64,000 nucleotides of DNA from Kuschelorhynchus macadamiae (GCA_030620095.1 JAUTXW010000322.1:1147001-1211000), one strand, 5' to 3'. Counted from the stretch's first letter, positions 37,393-49,951 are shown. Translations and numbers: made by a program. Notes: generated by a model from the letters alone, not told the origin.

Positions 37393-39279
37393 TTCTATAT
37401 AGCTACACTTTTTCTTTCAGAATTTATTTATCTTTAAATAACGGTTAACTAATTGAAAATACTTACTTATGTTTTTAAGCATCCCAATTATTATCTAAAT
37501 TACTGTTCAAGATTTATTTAAATTTTGCTTTATTTCATTAAATGATGATTAATTTTATATATATGTTTTAATAGTTTTGTAAACGCATTACCATAAAATA
37601 ATGTTGGCTTTACTTGCTTTAAGCATTTTGGCCTTTTTTTCATTATTAATATTCAAATAACTTAATGAAAAAAAATGGTCGCTATTCTAGGCAAGTCTTG
37701 AACTATAGTCATGTTTTAATGTAGAAAAATATGACACTAAGAATTCGTTATTTAACATACAAATTTGGGTATTTTTTTATACGAGAATATTGGTCAACAT
37801 GGTCAAGAATATAATATATATCTAGAGATATAAAGCAAAAAAGTTTTATATTTTGTGGACGAAGTCAAAAATTCTCCCCAGAAATTACGTTATTTTGACA
37901 TAATTATAACATCGAAGTTTAAGACATTAAGAAGTTTTCTGGTAACAAATGTTTCTGTATAATTTATTACAACAAGCACAGGCGTTTTTTTTTGAGATTC
38001 TATGTAGAATTAAGCCCTGTCAATCCAGAAGTTTTAAAACCGGCGAAAAAATCGAAATTTACTGTGAACTGACAACTCAGAATTTGAACTTAAAACTGGA
38101 ATTTCTAAAAAAAATGTTTTCTGCAAAAACGTTATTGAAAATGCATTTCTACTTAACAATTAATGAAAACTCTTGACAAATAATTTTAAGACCTTAATTC
38201 TTTTCTTATGACGTTTATGATGAGGCCTGAAAGAAAAATATTTTTTATAACATAGAAGAAAACAAAGTCATAAAAACTTACTTAAAAATAATTACGAGAT
38301 TCAGATCGCCAGGTCAAATTTTAAATTTATTTACCAGTATCTCTTTATTTCAAAATTTTCTCAACAGTGTGGTCACTAACTATAATCAGATTATATAAAA
38401 AATTTAACAAAACATAGCGATACACCAATAAAAATCCTGAATAAACAAAAAATGTCCAAATAGACCGCCGAAAAATAAAAGGGCAGCTTATCGCATTGAA
38501 CGGGTCGGAGGGTTTGTATGGGAGCCAACATCTGTTCTTTTCATACAGAGTCCTTTTCATACGTAAATTCGGTTTTTGCCCTCGATGCATTTCTTTTAAT
38601 TTATGTTCTGTATCATATTGATTTTGGCAATATACACACTAGTCGATAAATTATATTTATGGGGATATTACAACTATGAATAACAGTAGTCAAGTATTGA
38701 AAAATGTTTGATCTCAATTTACGTTATATTAATTCTAGAATTATGGCAATGTTGTACAAAGTTCTTCCAATATTTAAAATATTTGATGACAGTATAGAAC
38801 TAAAGTATATGATTTGTATTAAAATTAACAACAAAAAGTAGTTAGTTAAACTCAATGATTGAACTTCCTTTGTTCCTAGTATGATTTTGAAGATGCGCCG
38901 TATTTCAAGTTGGTTTATATAAAACTTTAGATTGTTTTACTATGAAATGTTTATACATATTTCATCTAAAGCTATTTATATAATGACATTATATGTTAAG
39001 CTTACAAACTAGCCTATAACCATTGTATAGTCTTATTATACAATGTGATAACTAAAAACTGAAAGTAACCACATAGTTAGGTATCTAGAGGGTCGAAGTT
39101 CAGGAAAATTAAGAAGTTAGCTATTTTTTTTTAATTGTGTAGCACATTCAGAGACTTGAAATAGCGAAAATTTATATTGCTAAAAAGTTAAAAAAGGAGA
39201 TTCTCATCTGAACAAAAATGTCCTTGCGATTTTTTACCTAAGTTCATTAGTTTCATGCAGTGTAATATATGCAAACGTA

Positions 39280-39283
<4 letters not shown>
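37393..39283. other. intergenic, no gene seen
   Basis: Open frames of 75-81 codons have no recognisable domain. No promoter or RNA gene was recognised. Confidence 0.45.
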
Positions 39284-39333
<50 letters not shown>

Positions 39334-39340
39334 GTGTGTG
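39284..39340. repeat. interrupted (AT)n/(TG)n microsatellite
   Basis: An AT run with tgtatatatatatgtgtgtg interruptions. Confidence 0.9.
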
Positions 39341-40390
39341 CAAACAACATTTCCAGAAAAAATCGAAAAAATGTTGAGCACATATTTTCTTAATAAAAGC
39401 AAAAGTGTACATGGTCAATACGCCCAAAAAAAGCCGGAGTATGACGTATTTTTCGATTCTCTGACCATGTGACCGAATTCTTTTATTTAAAAATAAAAAA
39501 TTAATTTTTTGAGGTTTTCCGAAAAGATATAATTTTTTCACGCGTTATATTATGTTAGAATATTTCCCGCGTAAATATAGTAAACATAACCGGTAACTAA
39601 ATTTTGTTTTAATTAATATATTCACAACAAAATTAATTAAATTAACTTCCGCTCTTTGCTATTGTCTGTATTTAAGGAGTGCGTGGGTGTTGTCATGGTA
39701 AACCTTGGAGTGACATGCATCGTTCAAAATGGCAATTCTAAAACTACATAGACATTTTTAATGTTAGCCGTGCTAAATTCAATTATTTGACCGTTTCATA
39801 ATTCGCACTTTTTAATACTGCGAGTTAATAATATTAATGAATCGAACTATGTATGAGAAATATATAAGAAATTCTATCTGTCAATTGTAAGAAATTCAAC
39901 GTAAAGCGGATTTTATTTGGGAACGTGAATGCAGCTTTATTGGTTTGTATGACATTGACAGAAGTGAAAATTCAACAACTGAATTTTTACCGAAAAAATT
40001 CTAAATGGGCCTCTTAGGCCTGTGGATGTTCCGAATCTCATTAACCTGACAAAAAGAGCGCTGTTCCATACCTTGTCGAATCTCTTAGTGACATCACAAA
40101 ATGCGGTCCTTGTCCAGACCTCCGCCTCTTTAGTCTTGCTTCGTTGTTATGTTCTAATTTTTCCATAAGGTAACCACCAAGACAGGAGAAAAAATCATTG
40201 AAATGGCTTTTACCCGGAACTTTCCTCGTAACAGACTCCACCAAGTATATATAACACAGTTTATATATACATATAGTTATTTGGTAATATTATATAAATA
40301 TTAATGTGTCACTTAGGAGGAAAGTTTGGCAATACCTATTTTTACACCCAAGTATCCAGAACTAACTTAATAAATCTTTCGTGTTATTAC
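39341..40390. other. intergenic, no gene recognised
   Basis: A 67-codon minus-strand frame (40041-40244) is basic and may be a relic, but I recognise no domain in it. Confidence 0.4.

Positions 40391-40454
<64 letters not shown>
40391..40454. repeat. (AT)n microsatellite
   Basis: A dinucleotide run that starts 18 nt after the stop codon of the 294-codon minus-strand frame. Confidence 0.95.
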
Positions 40455-40457
<3 letters not shown>

Positions 40458-40472
40458 CTTTAGTTAATTTGT

Positions 40473-41357
40473 TTATTTTTTAATTTTATTTGATTTCTGT
40501 TCTCGTACGGGAGGAGTTTGTATTGAAAAATTATTTGTTTTTGATTTGAACATAGCTCTTTCCTGATGGATTTCCCCATCAGGGATGCCATGTTCTCGTG
40601 TGGGCGGAGTTGTACTTAACAAATTATTGATGTTTTCGAATTTATTCGATTTTACTCGAAAGCTGGGCGGAGCTACAGTCTTCTTACCACGTTTTTCCCC
40701 TGCGGGGACACTGAGCTCCATTTCTTCCATTGAAAACAAGGAATACAAACTTCCTTCCCTTTGTCCTGTAGTTTGTTTTTTGTTAATTGTCCTGTCGCCG
40801 CCTTCGCATATAGAAAGGAGGTCGACTTCTGATTTCCCACCCAGACTCTGACGGTCAGGAGAGAAATCCAACTCAAATAACGAATACGTTTTTCTGTTAT
40901 TTTGTTGTCTAAGTTCCAACGAACTGTCAGCATAAATTGTATGCAGAGATTCGCGCTCGCGGCCACTATCGAGCAACAAGGTTTCATCTGGTTTGTTTTG
41001 TTTATTTAATTCCACTTCAGATCTAAATTTATTATTTATAAAAGATGTATTGTGTTGATATTCTCTTTTTCGGGGTACCTCCATGGAGATGTCCTCCATG
41101 TAGGATGCTCCGGCAAATGTATCTACTAAATATGTCCTATATGAGTTGTCATGATTGTCTATATATTCAGGGGCATTGAAAGGCAAGCTTGGTAAGCTTG
41201 CCGGGCACCCACCACTCACCCGGGGAATTTTTGAATGTTCGTTCCCCTCGCCAGGAAAGAGATTGAGCATAGGCTCAAGAAGGGGGACGGTGTTGCTGGG
41301 CGAATGGAGTTCTGAGCTACCACCCTTGGGAACTACACCAGAAGTAGGAGTAGCCAT
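40473..41357 (-). CDS. unrecognised 294-aa protein, low complexity
   Basis: The longest clean frame in the window outside mobile elements, and richer in GC than its surroundings, which favours real coding. I recognise no domain. The protein is polar and probably disordered, with many Ser, Glu, Lys and Asn residues. It has related short motifs (SLFELD and SLYSLFSMEEMEL; LLSTTPPTREHG and FSIQTPPVREQ) that hint at internal repetition, and a Lys-rich C-terminus. No signal peptide or membrane segment is apparent. The Met chosen is the first in the frame. It could be a gag-like first ORF of an LTR element whose remainder was lost at the (AT)n run just downstream, or an exon of a host gene. Confidence 0.5.
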   Translation of the reverse strand: MATPTSGVVPKGGSSELHSPSNTVPLLEPMLNLFPGEGNEHSKIPRVSGGCPASLPSLPFNAPEYIDNHDNSYRTYLVDTFAGASYMEDISMEVPRKREYQHNTSFINNKFRSEVELNKQNKPDETLLLDSGRERESLHTIYADSSLELRQQNNRKTYSLFELDFSPDRQSLGGKSEVDLLSICEGGDRTINKKQTTGQREGSLYSLFSMEEMELSVPAGEKRGKKTVAPPSFRVKSNKFENINNLLSTTPPTREHGIPDGEIHQERAMFKSKTNNFSIQTPPVREQKSNKIKK

Positions 41358-44300
41358 TGGTAGTCAGTTATAAAAAGTTTGTTTAAAGATTTCAAAGTTC
41401 GGACCTGCCGAACAAATAAATTAGGGAGCAACGGGAGTCAGTCGGGGGAAAGTCACTTAAAACTAAAGTAACGTCACCCGAGTGGAGTCCTATCCCTAAG
41501 TCTAAATCTAGGTTTACAAAAAATCGTAAGGATTTTATTTACTTAAGGTAACCTGTCAATATGGCCGTAGCCGTGTGTAGGCTTTTCCAAGTCCTAACAC
41601 CACTAAATATTTCACCTTTCGAACTCAAGTCGAAACGTTTAAGAAAGCACTACGCACTGTCACTATAAGTGTTCGTGGAGATACTTTGTCTCTTTAAGTT
41701 TATTGTTTATTATTTATATTTGTTCAATGTTGAGATTTTTTCAAAGTTCGCTCAACAGTATTTGTCCATACAAATAGTAATTGATCACAATTACTAAACT
41801 GTCTTTTTGCTCACGTATCAAAATCTATAGAGTCAAAATAGATAACAACAAATCTCTCGTATTTGTTATTGTTTATATTAATCAAAATAACACTGTGACT
41901 GCTCAGTAAAATCCTTTAGTTACAACTTTAGTATCAAATTACAATAATACTTAACCTAGTCGAACTAACTAAGTGAATATCTTTTTATGTACACTAAAAT
42001 TTAGTTTATTTATTATTATTAATAATGTCAAAATCAGTAAAATCTTAGTCTTATTTAATAAGTTGGCAAAGCTATTTAAAAATTAAAAATCAAAATAATA
42101 TTTTCAAAATAAAAATTAAAATCAAAACTCAAAAAGATATTCTTTTCAAGCTTGCCAAGAGTCCCTATCTAATAGTCTACTCGGGTCACGCCGCTTGGGA
42201 TATTAGACGCGAAAATGTTGTAATATTTAATTATTTAAAAATAAAAATTATTAAAAAATTAATATTTTGTTAAAGTTAAAGTTTATGATACCTTATATAA
42301 TATATACAAAATTCACGAATATATATATATCAAAATCAAATTTTGTCAAAATCAAGAGCACGGTTTTTGCTAAGTGTTCCTTAGAATAAACAATCCTCTA
42401 CACTTAAGAGAGATTGAGAACTTCAGGAACTGACGTGCTATGTCTCTGGAGGGATCGTTAAGTTTTAAAAGAGATCGGATTCACCAAGCGTACTTAATGC
42501 TAGGATCCTATCTTACCTAATACAAGATCAAGTAAATTGTTATTTACAATTTGTTTAAACAATTAAGTTTAATTACAAGAGAATATCAAAATCAGGTTTG
42601 TCACGATCAGTAAGTTTACAAAAATATGATTCGCCCAATTAAGGGTAGATCATAAAATACAAATCAAATGAAATATACAATGTTACAAGATAGTAAAAGC
42701 TTGCAGTCAAAAATCGGTAATTTAAAAAATTTACGAGTTATAAAATTGTAAAAAAAAAATCAGTGAGCAATTCGTTAAAATTTAGAGTGAACAGCAAATT
42801 CAAATTTTCCCAAAATAAGCAAAGGTAAACAGGTCTGCGTTTTAAAACAATGAGTGATAAATTATATGCCAAAAGATACAGAGTTTAATTTTACACTTGA
42901 ACACAAGTTAGGCTAAGGTTCGAGCAAAGAAAGGAAACTTGATCTGGAGAAAAACTGAGCTTGGAGAACGCTTAGAGGAGAAGGAGACCAGAGGCAAAGC
43001 AACTTACAACTTTTTCCTCGCGCAATTTATACAGCCAGTTATGTTTCTTCCAGATGCCTCCTACTAGGCCATAAATCAAGAGAACCAGATTTAAGACCCG
43101 AGGACGATCTTCACAATCAGAGCCCTACTAAGAACCTTAGTGCAATGGAACTTTTCGAGACTAAGATCCGGCGCAATCCAACGTTGGGAACAAAGTGCAA
43201 GGTTCCTCTAGTAGGCTTCGGCTGTATCACTCAGAATAATAAAAAGAAACGCACTAATAACACTGCTTCCGACGCTTAGGAGGGTATATGAAAAATAGCT
43301 ATTACACTCACGAATTTGACACGTATTACTGGTCGTTAGGAGAAGATCGAATTCTTTCGAAACAAAAATCTGTCCATATTTATATTGATCGAAGTTTGAC
43401 GTCACGGCGACACCCTTTTGCACGCTCTGGACCAATCCTGTGGATTGTGGGCGGAGTCCCGTGAACGAAACTGGTGTATTTTCTGTTCACTTTCGAACAA
43501 GATTTTCTACTGGAAACATCTCCCGGGAAACTTTGAAGTCCCGTGGGATCCGTATTCTTGAGAATTTTCTTGGTTTGGGATTTTTCCCTAGAATAGTATT
43601 ACTTTATATGTATTCTGGCCAAGTTTCAGATTTTTATTACAACTTTTTTTCTTTTTGAAAATAAAAAATTCGTATAACCATAAAACTTTGTTAAACGATA
43701 GTTCTTTATGTAATAATTAATCCTGTGAAAAATTAGATTTTTTCCATCAGTCGTTTTCTAGATATTGGACATTTTCACCAGGTCCTGGTGCGTAACTTCC
43801 AACGTCGATTTCATGGTTTTCTGGTAGTTTTTTCTTAAAATGTTTTATAATATAAAACTCTTCTTTTTGTAAGGGCTTTCATCCTGTGAAGGTCCCAAGT
43901 TGATACCTTTATTTTGGTTTTTTGTTTACTCAAAATTTTGGCTAAGTCCAAAAAAGTGAAAAATTTTGCTCGCAAAAATTTTCCTATTTTCTTGAAAATT
44001 TGATATGTTGTAGTTTAATTTATTTGAAAACTTTTTCGTCTAGTGACTTTTTGACGTCCGACGTCGCGTTTAGGCGCTACGGACGTGGCGTCCTTTTCCA
44101 GGCGTGGCATCTGCGACGCCTATCTTCTTTTGTTCATAGTTCTGTTAATTCTTGATATATCTTCTTCAAATTTTGATACAAGGTAGCCCTAAGGGGTCTC
44201 TTTCGATTAGTCCTTACGGCACGTGCCTATCTGGTTTAGAAAAAATTTTATTAAAGATTGAAATTGAAAAATTGAAATTTAACGAACTCGAATTTTTGAA

Positions 44301-44857
44301 TTTTTTCCTTTAATGCTAATTTTCTCTGTTATTTCTGAACGGATTTTAATCATTCTTTTACTGAAATGTAGGGTTTGATTAGGCCTTTTTGGAGATGTAA
44401 AAAGTTTTGTGAAATAATTAGTTTTTAGATTTTGAGAAATTTTTAATGTTGAATTTTAGGTAGAAATAATAATGTTTTTGTAAAGATTTTTATATGAGCG
44501 TGAAGCGCATGTACTAGAGATTATTTGTACAAAGTTTCATTATGAAATTTTGATTAGAACTATTTTTAATTAATTAATTTACTTATAGAATTTCTAGAAT
44601 CGAACAGACCAATCCGATTGCAGCGTGGGCAAATCTTATTGGCTGGAAGACTTGAATGCTTTAATCCTATTGGATGGAATGTTTCTATCGAATTTTCTAG
44701 ATTAGGTGTGGTTACGTAGATTATTCGAATTGGTTCGATGCTCTAGAAGACGAGTTCTAGGCCGATTTCCAATGTCTAATGCATGTAAATGTATATGGAA
44801 TTCATTTTTCTATATTTTGGCCTAATTTTATTTGTTGATTTTATTTAATTTTGGCAA
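41358..44857. other. upstream region of the 294-aa frame; possible LTR or promoter
   Basis: No coding frame is recognised. On the minus strand a TATAAATA box sits at about 43375-43384, with a GACGTCA upstream of it. At about 44590-44760 there are several TTCTAGA/TCTAGAA sites and two CCAAT boxes in minus orientation. Such features suit a retroelement LTR or a promoter pointing toward the 294-aa frame. I could not find a matched LTR pair or primer-binding site. Confidence 0.3.
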
Positions 44858-45075
44858 AAAATGTGATATTACGACATTTCTTTTTGCAATGACCTTAAAT
44901 GCACCTTATTGGAAAAATAACACTAAGTCCAGTTCTGTTTTTTTTAAACTAGCAAAGCGACTTACCTAAAAGACACTAGCTTAAACATACCCAAAAATTA
45001 TGTAAATTGGGCTAAAAACAAAAAAAATTACTAGAGGTACAAAAGGTCGCAGTTTATTTTGGCCCTCAGTGTGTT
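44858..45075 (-). repeat. mariner-like element terminus, copy 1
   Basis: On the minus strand it begins cacactgagggccaaaataa and continues ctgcgaccttttg, then aatttacataatttttgggt, then aaggtcattgcaaaaagaaa. It matches 46407-46612 base for base over most of its length but in opposite orientation. Confidence 0.8.
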
Positions 45076-45400
45076 ATATTGAAAGTGTCGAAGTAGGTTT
45101 AATATAATTATGTTATACCTACTAGAATATCTAATCCTACATCTAGTCTGTTAGAAGCAGGAATCAAAGATATTAGTAGTGTTTCTGATCAGAAGCTAGT
45201 TTATTATCGTATTCAATTTTTTTTGTAATAGTAATTCCAATCAGATATATTTTTATAGTGCATTAAATCATATTGGTTTTTTTAGACAGGTATTGATAAT
45301 TAACCATGGACTATAATATTTATATTAGATGATATTGATCAAAAGGTTTCTTTTCTTACCAAAAACCTTGTGTGTACTTTTGATCTTGATTAAAGACAAA
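45070..45400. repeat. inverted arm, partner of 47380-47575
   Basis: gtgttatattgaaagtgtcg, then ttccaatcagatatattttt, then gatgatattgatcaaaaggt match the other strand of 47380-47575. The two arms enclose the mariner termini and the region between them. Confidence 0.75.
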
Positions 45401-46331
45401 AATCATTGTTTGCAAGGTAACCAGTTGATTAACCACTAGAACTACCGTTACCATGTGCTAGTGAAGTCATAGTATGTCCTAATTTTTAATATATCGTTCG
45501 ACTGGCAACTGAGATTTAATTTAACTATTTAGATTTTTTGATTTTAAACAAACAAAATTAAAATATAAATTTTTTTATTAAAATATTATAGACCCAGTTC
45601 AATACCCTTGGCATATTTCAGGAATATGAAAATTGCACAGTTAACACTATTGTTTAATGACACTCATGATGAAATGCCTTTATTTTACGAAGATTTGACC
45701 AAGTACTAGGATTATGATTTCTGCACTCATTAGACTACAATCTCTTCACTCACTTTAGAAATGGAAAACTTACATTTCAAAGATTGTTAGACAAAATTAG
45801 TACAATGTTTAATGCTTCAGCATTATCAACCAGTTCTAATAGAAAAGCCTTTTCTGATGCTGATAATATCTTGTGAGGGGAAACATAGCTTTCTATTGGA
45901 GATGATTTTAATGTATCCCTATGAAATTTATTTTCTCAGTTACTTGTTTTATCCTTCTTTTGGTTACTATTAAATAATATTCAAATTTCAAAATTATATT
46001 AGCACACAAGAAAAGTGTCCGATCGAAAATGCAAATCCAAGTAAAGAGGGCGCAAATCTTTGGAAACCACTTTTGACATAAAGCTGTCTTAGGCTAGTAA
46101 GTTAGTTAACTGGTAACTGTTTTTAGGGCGAGGTTAATCAGTCATGCTTTGCTGAACACATAATCAGCCGGGTTTACAAGAGAGATTTTAATTTATGCCA
46201 GGTCTAACTTGACAGTTACAGGATAAGTTTAAGATCACATATGCAAGCATTGAAGAATATTTTTTTGTGATTGTCATAATTACAAAATATGATAATGACA
46301 TTAGCAAAACATATTTGGAAACTGTAAATAC

Positions 46332-46407
46332 CATGACCACTAGATCTCGTCTAACTCGTAAATCTGGGGCATGACCACTAGATCTCGTCTAACTCGTAAA
46401 TCTGGGG
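46332..46407. repeat. perfect tandem duplication, 2 x 38 bp
   Basis: The unit beginning catgaccactagatctcgtc and ending in aaatctgggg is repeated exactly, just before a mariner-like terminus. It must be recent. Confidence 0.9.
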
Positions 46408-46612
46408 ATACACACTGAGGGCCAAAATAAACTGCGACCTTTTGACCTCTAATCATTTTTTGTTTTTATCCCAATTTACATAATTTTTGGGTATGTTATA
46501 ATTCGGTGTATTTTAGGTAAGTGGCTTTGCTAGTGTAAAAAAAAAACAGAATAGGACTTAGGGTTATTTTTTTAATAAGGTGCATTTAAGGTCATTGCAA
46601 AAAGAAATCAAA
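46403..46612 (+). repeat. mariner-like element terminus, copy 2
   Basis: An opposite-orientation match of 44858-45075. The element body extends to the right into the transposase relic at about 46640-47130. Confidence 0.8.
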
Positions 46613-46639
46613 TAAAATTAAAAAATAAACAAATCAATA

Positions 46640-47130
46640 AAAGACAATCCATATTACACACAATGTGCTGTTCCAATTAGACAATTAATTTTTATCTATT
46701 TCGATTTTTCGACAAGATTTTAAAAAAATCAATAAGATAGTTTTTACAACATTGGTCGAAAAAACTGGATAATATGTTTTCGGAACAAAACTGGAAGGTG
46801 CAAACTATTAGCTATTTCCTGAAACACTTAAGAGAAGCTTATTTATCGTTAGGAGCACAAGCTTGTCAAGGGAGTTAAAAAAGTGGTAGTGCACATATAA
46901 ATGTCCACAGAAAATTAAAAAAAAATGTCTTATTTACGCATTTCAACATGCTGGTGCACCAGCCCATGCTTTTAATTTAATAATACACTATTTATGAGAA
47001 AACTGTCTGATTTTTTAAAGAATCAAAGCTGGCCTCCTAACAGTGGATTTAAAGCATAGTATGGTTTTTGCCCGAAAATGTTGGAGATCTCAAAGAAGAG
47101 AAGTTTCCTGAAAAACACGTTATTGATTTT
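46640..47130 (+). pseudogene. mariner-family transposase relic
   Basis: Broken frames contain FQHAGAPAHAFNLIIHYL, matching the QQDGAPAH block with the second catalytic Asp replaced by Ala (QHAGAPAH). ENCLIF and a degenerate third block follow. It follows the TIR-like end at 46407 at a plausible distance. It is old and inactive. Confidence 0.55.
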
Positions 47131-47379
47131 TTGTCTTTCCATTGTAAAATCTGACAATTTCTCGCTATTGTGATACATATTGTTCCAAATAAGTAATTTA
47201 ATAATTATTTGTCGATTGCTCTCCTTATCAAGCAGTTTATGCTGATTCTCGCATTCAAGGTTGAAATAAAAGTTTCAAAGAAAAGTAAATTATATTTATT
47301 TTTAGTTGTTTTAACCATATATGAAAAGGGCTACTTGATAAGACAGAGTATATCTTAACACTTTCATGCGTAGGAAAAT

Positions 47380-47575
47380 CGACATTGAACAACAAGATCA
47401 AAAGTATACATAAAGTTTTTGGTGAGAAAAGAAACCTTTTGATCAATATCATCTTATCTAAATATTATAGTGATTTAATGCTCTATAAAAATATATCTGA
47501 TTGGAATTATTATTATAAAAAAATTAGATTCACAATCTGCGATATTAAATGTACTTCGACACTTTCAATATAACA
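47380..47575. repeat. inverted arm, partner of 45070-45400
   Basis: Read on the minus strand it repeats the order of blocks found at 45070-45400. The short open frames here are by-products of this repeat. Confidence 0.75.
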
Positions 47576-47589
47576 CATTTATACTAACT

Positions 47590-47593
<4 letters not shown>

Positions 47594-47634
<41 letters not shown>
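47594..47634. repeat. (TA)n microsatellite, left part of split array
   Basis: The run ends in TA directly at the first TIR base of the transposon at 47635. Confidence 0.95.
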
Positions 47635-47637
<3 letters not shown>

Positions 47638-48479
47638 TGTGTCCGAAATTGGTTATGACAGTATTGGGATCTCGGAAACCGTGATAGTTACAAAAACGTT
47701 TAAATGAAGAAAGTTTTAGACAATTATGTTTGTAATTTAACGCCGTTTTGCTCACGATTCTATCTTTTTTAGTTTTTGAGATATTTTGAAAAAACCAAAA
47801 AACTGCATTTTCGAAAAAGTCCTATAATTTATTTATTTATGAAAATTTTCAAAATCTGTAAGAACATTAATAAGGCAACTTTTTACGTAGAGTGCACTTA
47901 CTAAGTCAGATTTTACATACAAAGTTTCGATTTTCTAGAACCATCATCAATTTTGTTTTTTCTTATAGCCGCTGTGTTCGATTTTAACAGTTTTGAAAAG
48001 AGTATTTCTTTAGCTTTTCAACAGTGTATCACACTTTGTAATTAGGTTATTACTAAAGGTGTAAAAAGTGCGTAGAGGAAATATTTAAACGTTTTTTGGA
48101 ATTATCAAAGTAAAAAGTTAAAAATTAATAGTGTTAAATAGCAATATATTGTAATTTAACATCCAGTTCTACAAAAAATCAGTAAAAACTACTTAATAAC
48201 ATAATTGATTCGTGCACAATGTTCACACATGTTCAAACTACCACCCGCATATAACACTAACATCTTTGCCCAAGTAGGCTTTGCGTTTGAAATAAGACTG
48301 TTTAAACATTTTTTCGAATTATCGATATAAATTAAAATTTAATAGTTTCAAATAGCAATATTTTTAAATTGGACATTAAATTCTGCATAAAATCAGTAAG
48401 TTCTTCTCAGTAACATTAATACTATGTGCACTGCACATAATGTACCCCGAAGAACGATTGTCGACTGAACTTCTTTTCA

Positions 48480-48700
48480 AGCGCTGCACTGATCAGAAGC
48501 TTGCTAGGGTTAGCCAATTTTAAGAATCGCAACAGAAAGTATGCAAGTATGACAAGGAATGGAATAGGCAAATATTAGAATATTTTAATGAAAATCTGTT
48601 TTTTTCCATAAGAAGAATTGAAACAGAACTTCACATTCTGAAGTCAACCGTTCATGGCGATTTAAAAGTACTAACCTTACAAGAATTAACAAAAAATCAG
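48480..48700 (+). pseudogene. inverted partial transposase N-terminus
   Basis: The plus strand reads LLGLANFKNRNRKYASM and then, after a frame change, QILEYFNENLFFSIRRIETE and LHILKSTVHGDLKVL. This corresponds to residues of about 50-110 of the minus-strand transposase, diverged. It is an inverted relic of a second copy inside the same TIR boundaries. Confidence 0.75.
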
Positions 48701-48749
48701 GATTACCTACTCAATAAAATTAATAAAAAAATGCTACATAATACTAGGA

Positions 48750-49868
48750 TTAAAAATGTTGACCGTTTTTTTCTATGCAGTGTCCGCATTTCCTTTCAAC
48801 TGTTCTGATTACCCGTTGAATGGTATTTCTATTTATATTTTCTAGAATATTTTGGGTTCGCTGCTCAAGAACTTGCCTATTTTCTGGGGGGTCAAATTCG
48901 TATATTTCATTTTTCGCACATCCCCATAAATAAAAATCCAACGGCGTGATATCCGGGGATCTAGCTGGCCAGCGGACAGGACCACTGTTGGATATTACGT
49001 TTTCACCAAAAGTTTTTGTTAAAAAGGTTTGTACATCCCTGCTGTTATGTGCAGGACAACCGTCTTGCTGAAACCACAAGCTATTAAACTGATCATCTGG
49101 CACAGCTTCTCGAATGGCAGGAACTATTTGATTCTGTAACATGGCAAGGTATCTTGGGCCTCTCAGTGTCTGATCAAAAATAAAGGGACCAATGAGACGA
49201 TTTCCTAAAAAGTAATGGAAAATATTGAATTATAAGCAATTCAATTAGACTATGTTTATCTTAACAAGCATCCCGCACCACACATTAAAACCAAATCGCT
49301 CTTGCAGCCTGCGTGGATCGCGTAGTTGCGGATTTTCAATAGCCCAATAATGGTGATTTTTTTTATTAAAAATGCCACAGTTTGTAAAATGAGTCTCATC
49401 TGACCAAATGACTTTATTGCAAAAAGCGGGATTTTCTCGACATCTATTGATATACCAATTACAAAAAACAATTCTTCTTTCGAAATCACCTGCTTGAAGT
49501 CCTTGCACAATTGTTGGCTTGTAAGGACGATATTTAGTTACTTTTAAGACGCCATGAACGGTAGATTTTGGAATTTGAAGTTCTGTTTCGCTTCTTCTTG
49601 TAGATGAAGTCGGATTTTCATTAAAATATTCTAGGATTTGCCTATTGCGTTGCTCGTTGTCTTTTGCATACTTCTTTGTGCGAATCTTATTAAAAGTGCC
49701 AAACTCAAGCAAGTTTCTAACCAGCGTTTGAAAATAAGTTCTGCCAGGCTGCCGTCTTTCGGGGTACGTGTCAAAATACACATCCATGGCCCTGTTTGCA
49801 TTTCTTTCATTTTTAATATAACACACTAACATATCAAACATTTCTTCATTAGAAAAGTTTAACGCCAT
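48750..49868 (-). pseudogene. mariner-superfamily DDD transposase, interrupted
   Basis: The first part (49868-49245) begins MALNFSNEEMFDMLVCYIKN, has the DNA-binding signature YPERRQPGRTYF and a second HTH (IPKSTVHGVL), and holds the first Asp in IWSDETHF at about residue 157. The second part (up to 49142 and open upstream as GNRLIGPFIFDQTL) has FQQDGCPAH and WPARSPDITPLDFYLWG; I count 36 residues between these two Asp. The two parts are separated by a segment with intron-like ends (GT at 49265, polypyrimidine-AG at 49205), but the phases do not join, so a 1-nt indel or another lesion is likely. All three catalytic Asp are present. Confidence 0.88.
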
Positions 49869-49951
49869 TGTAATCCTTACTAAAACAGCGATGAATGTTA
49901 AATAAAACTTAAACGTTGCATTTTTGACAGATTAAAAGCATTCTATTATTT

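Noticed and set aside
40585..41373. Plus-strand and alternate-frame ORFs over the 294-codon frame
   Set aside because: Shadows of the longer minus-strand frame with the same base composition.
47255..47573. Short frames on both strands
   Set aside because: They fall within the inverted repeat arm shared with 45070-45400.
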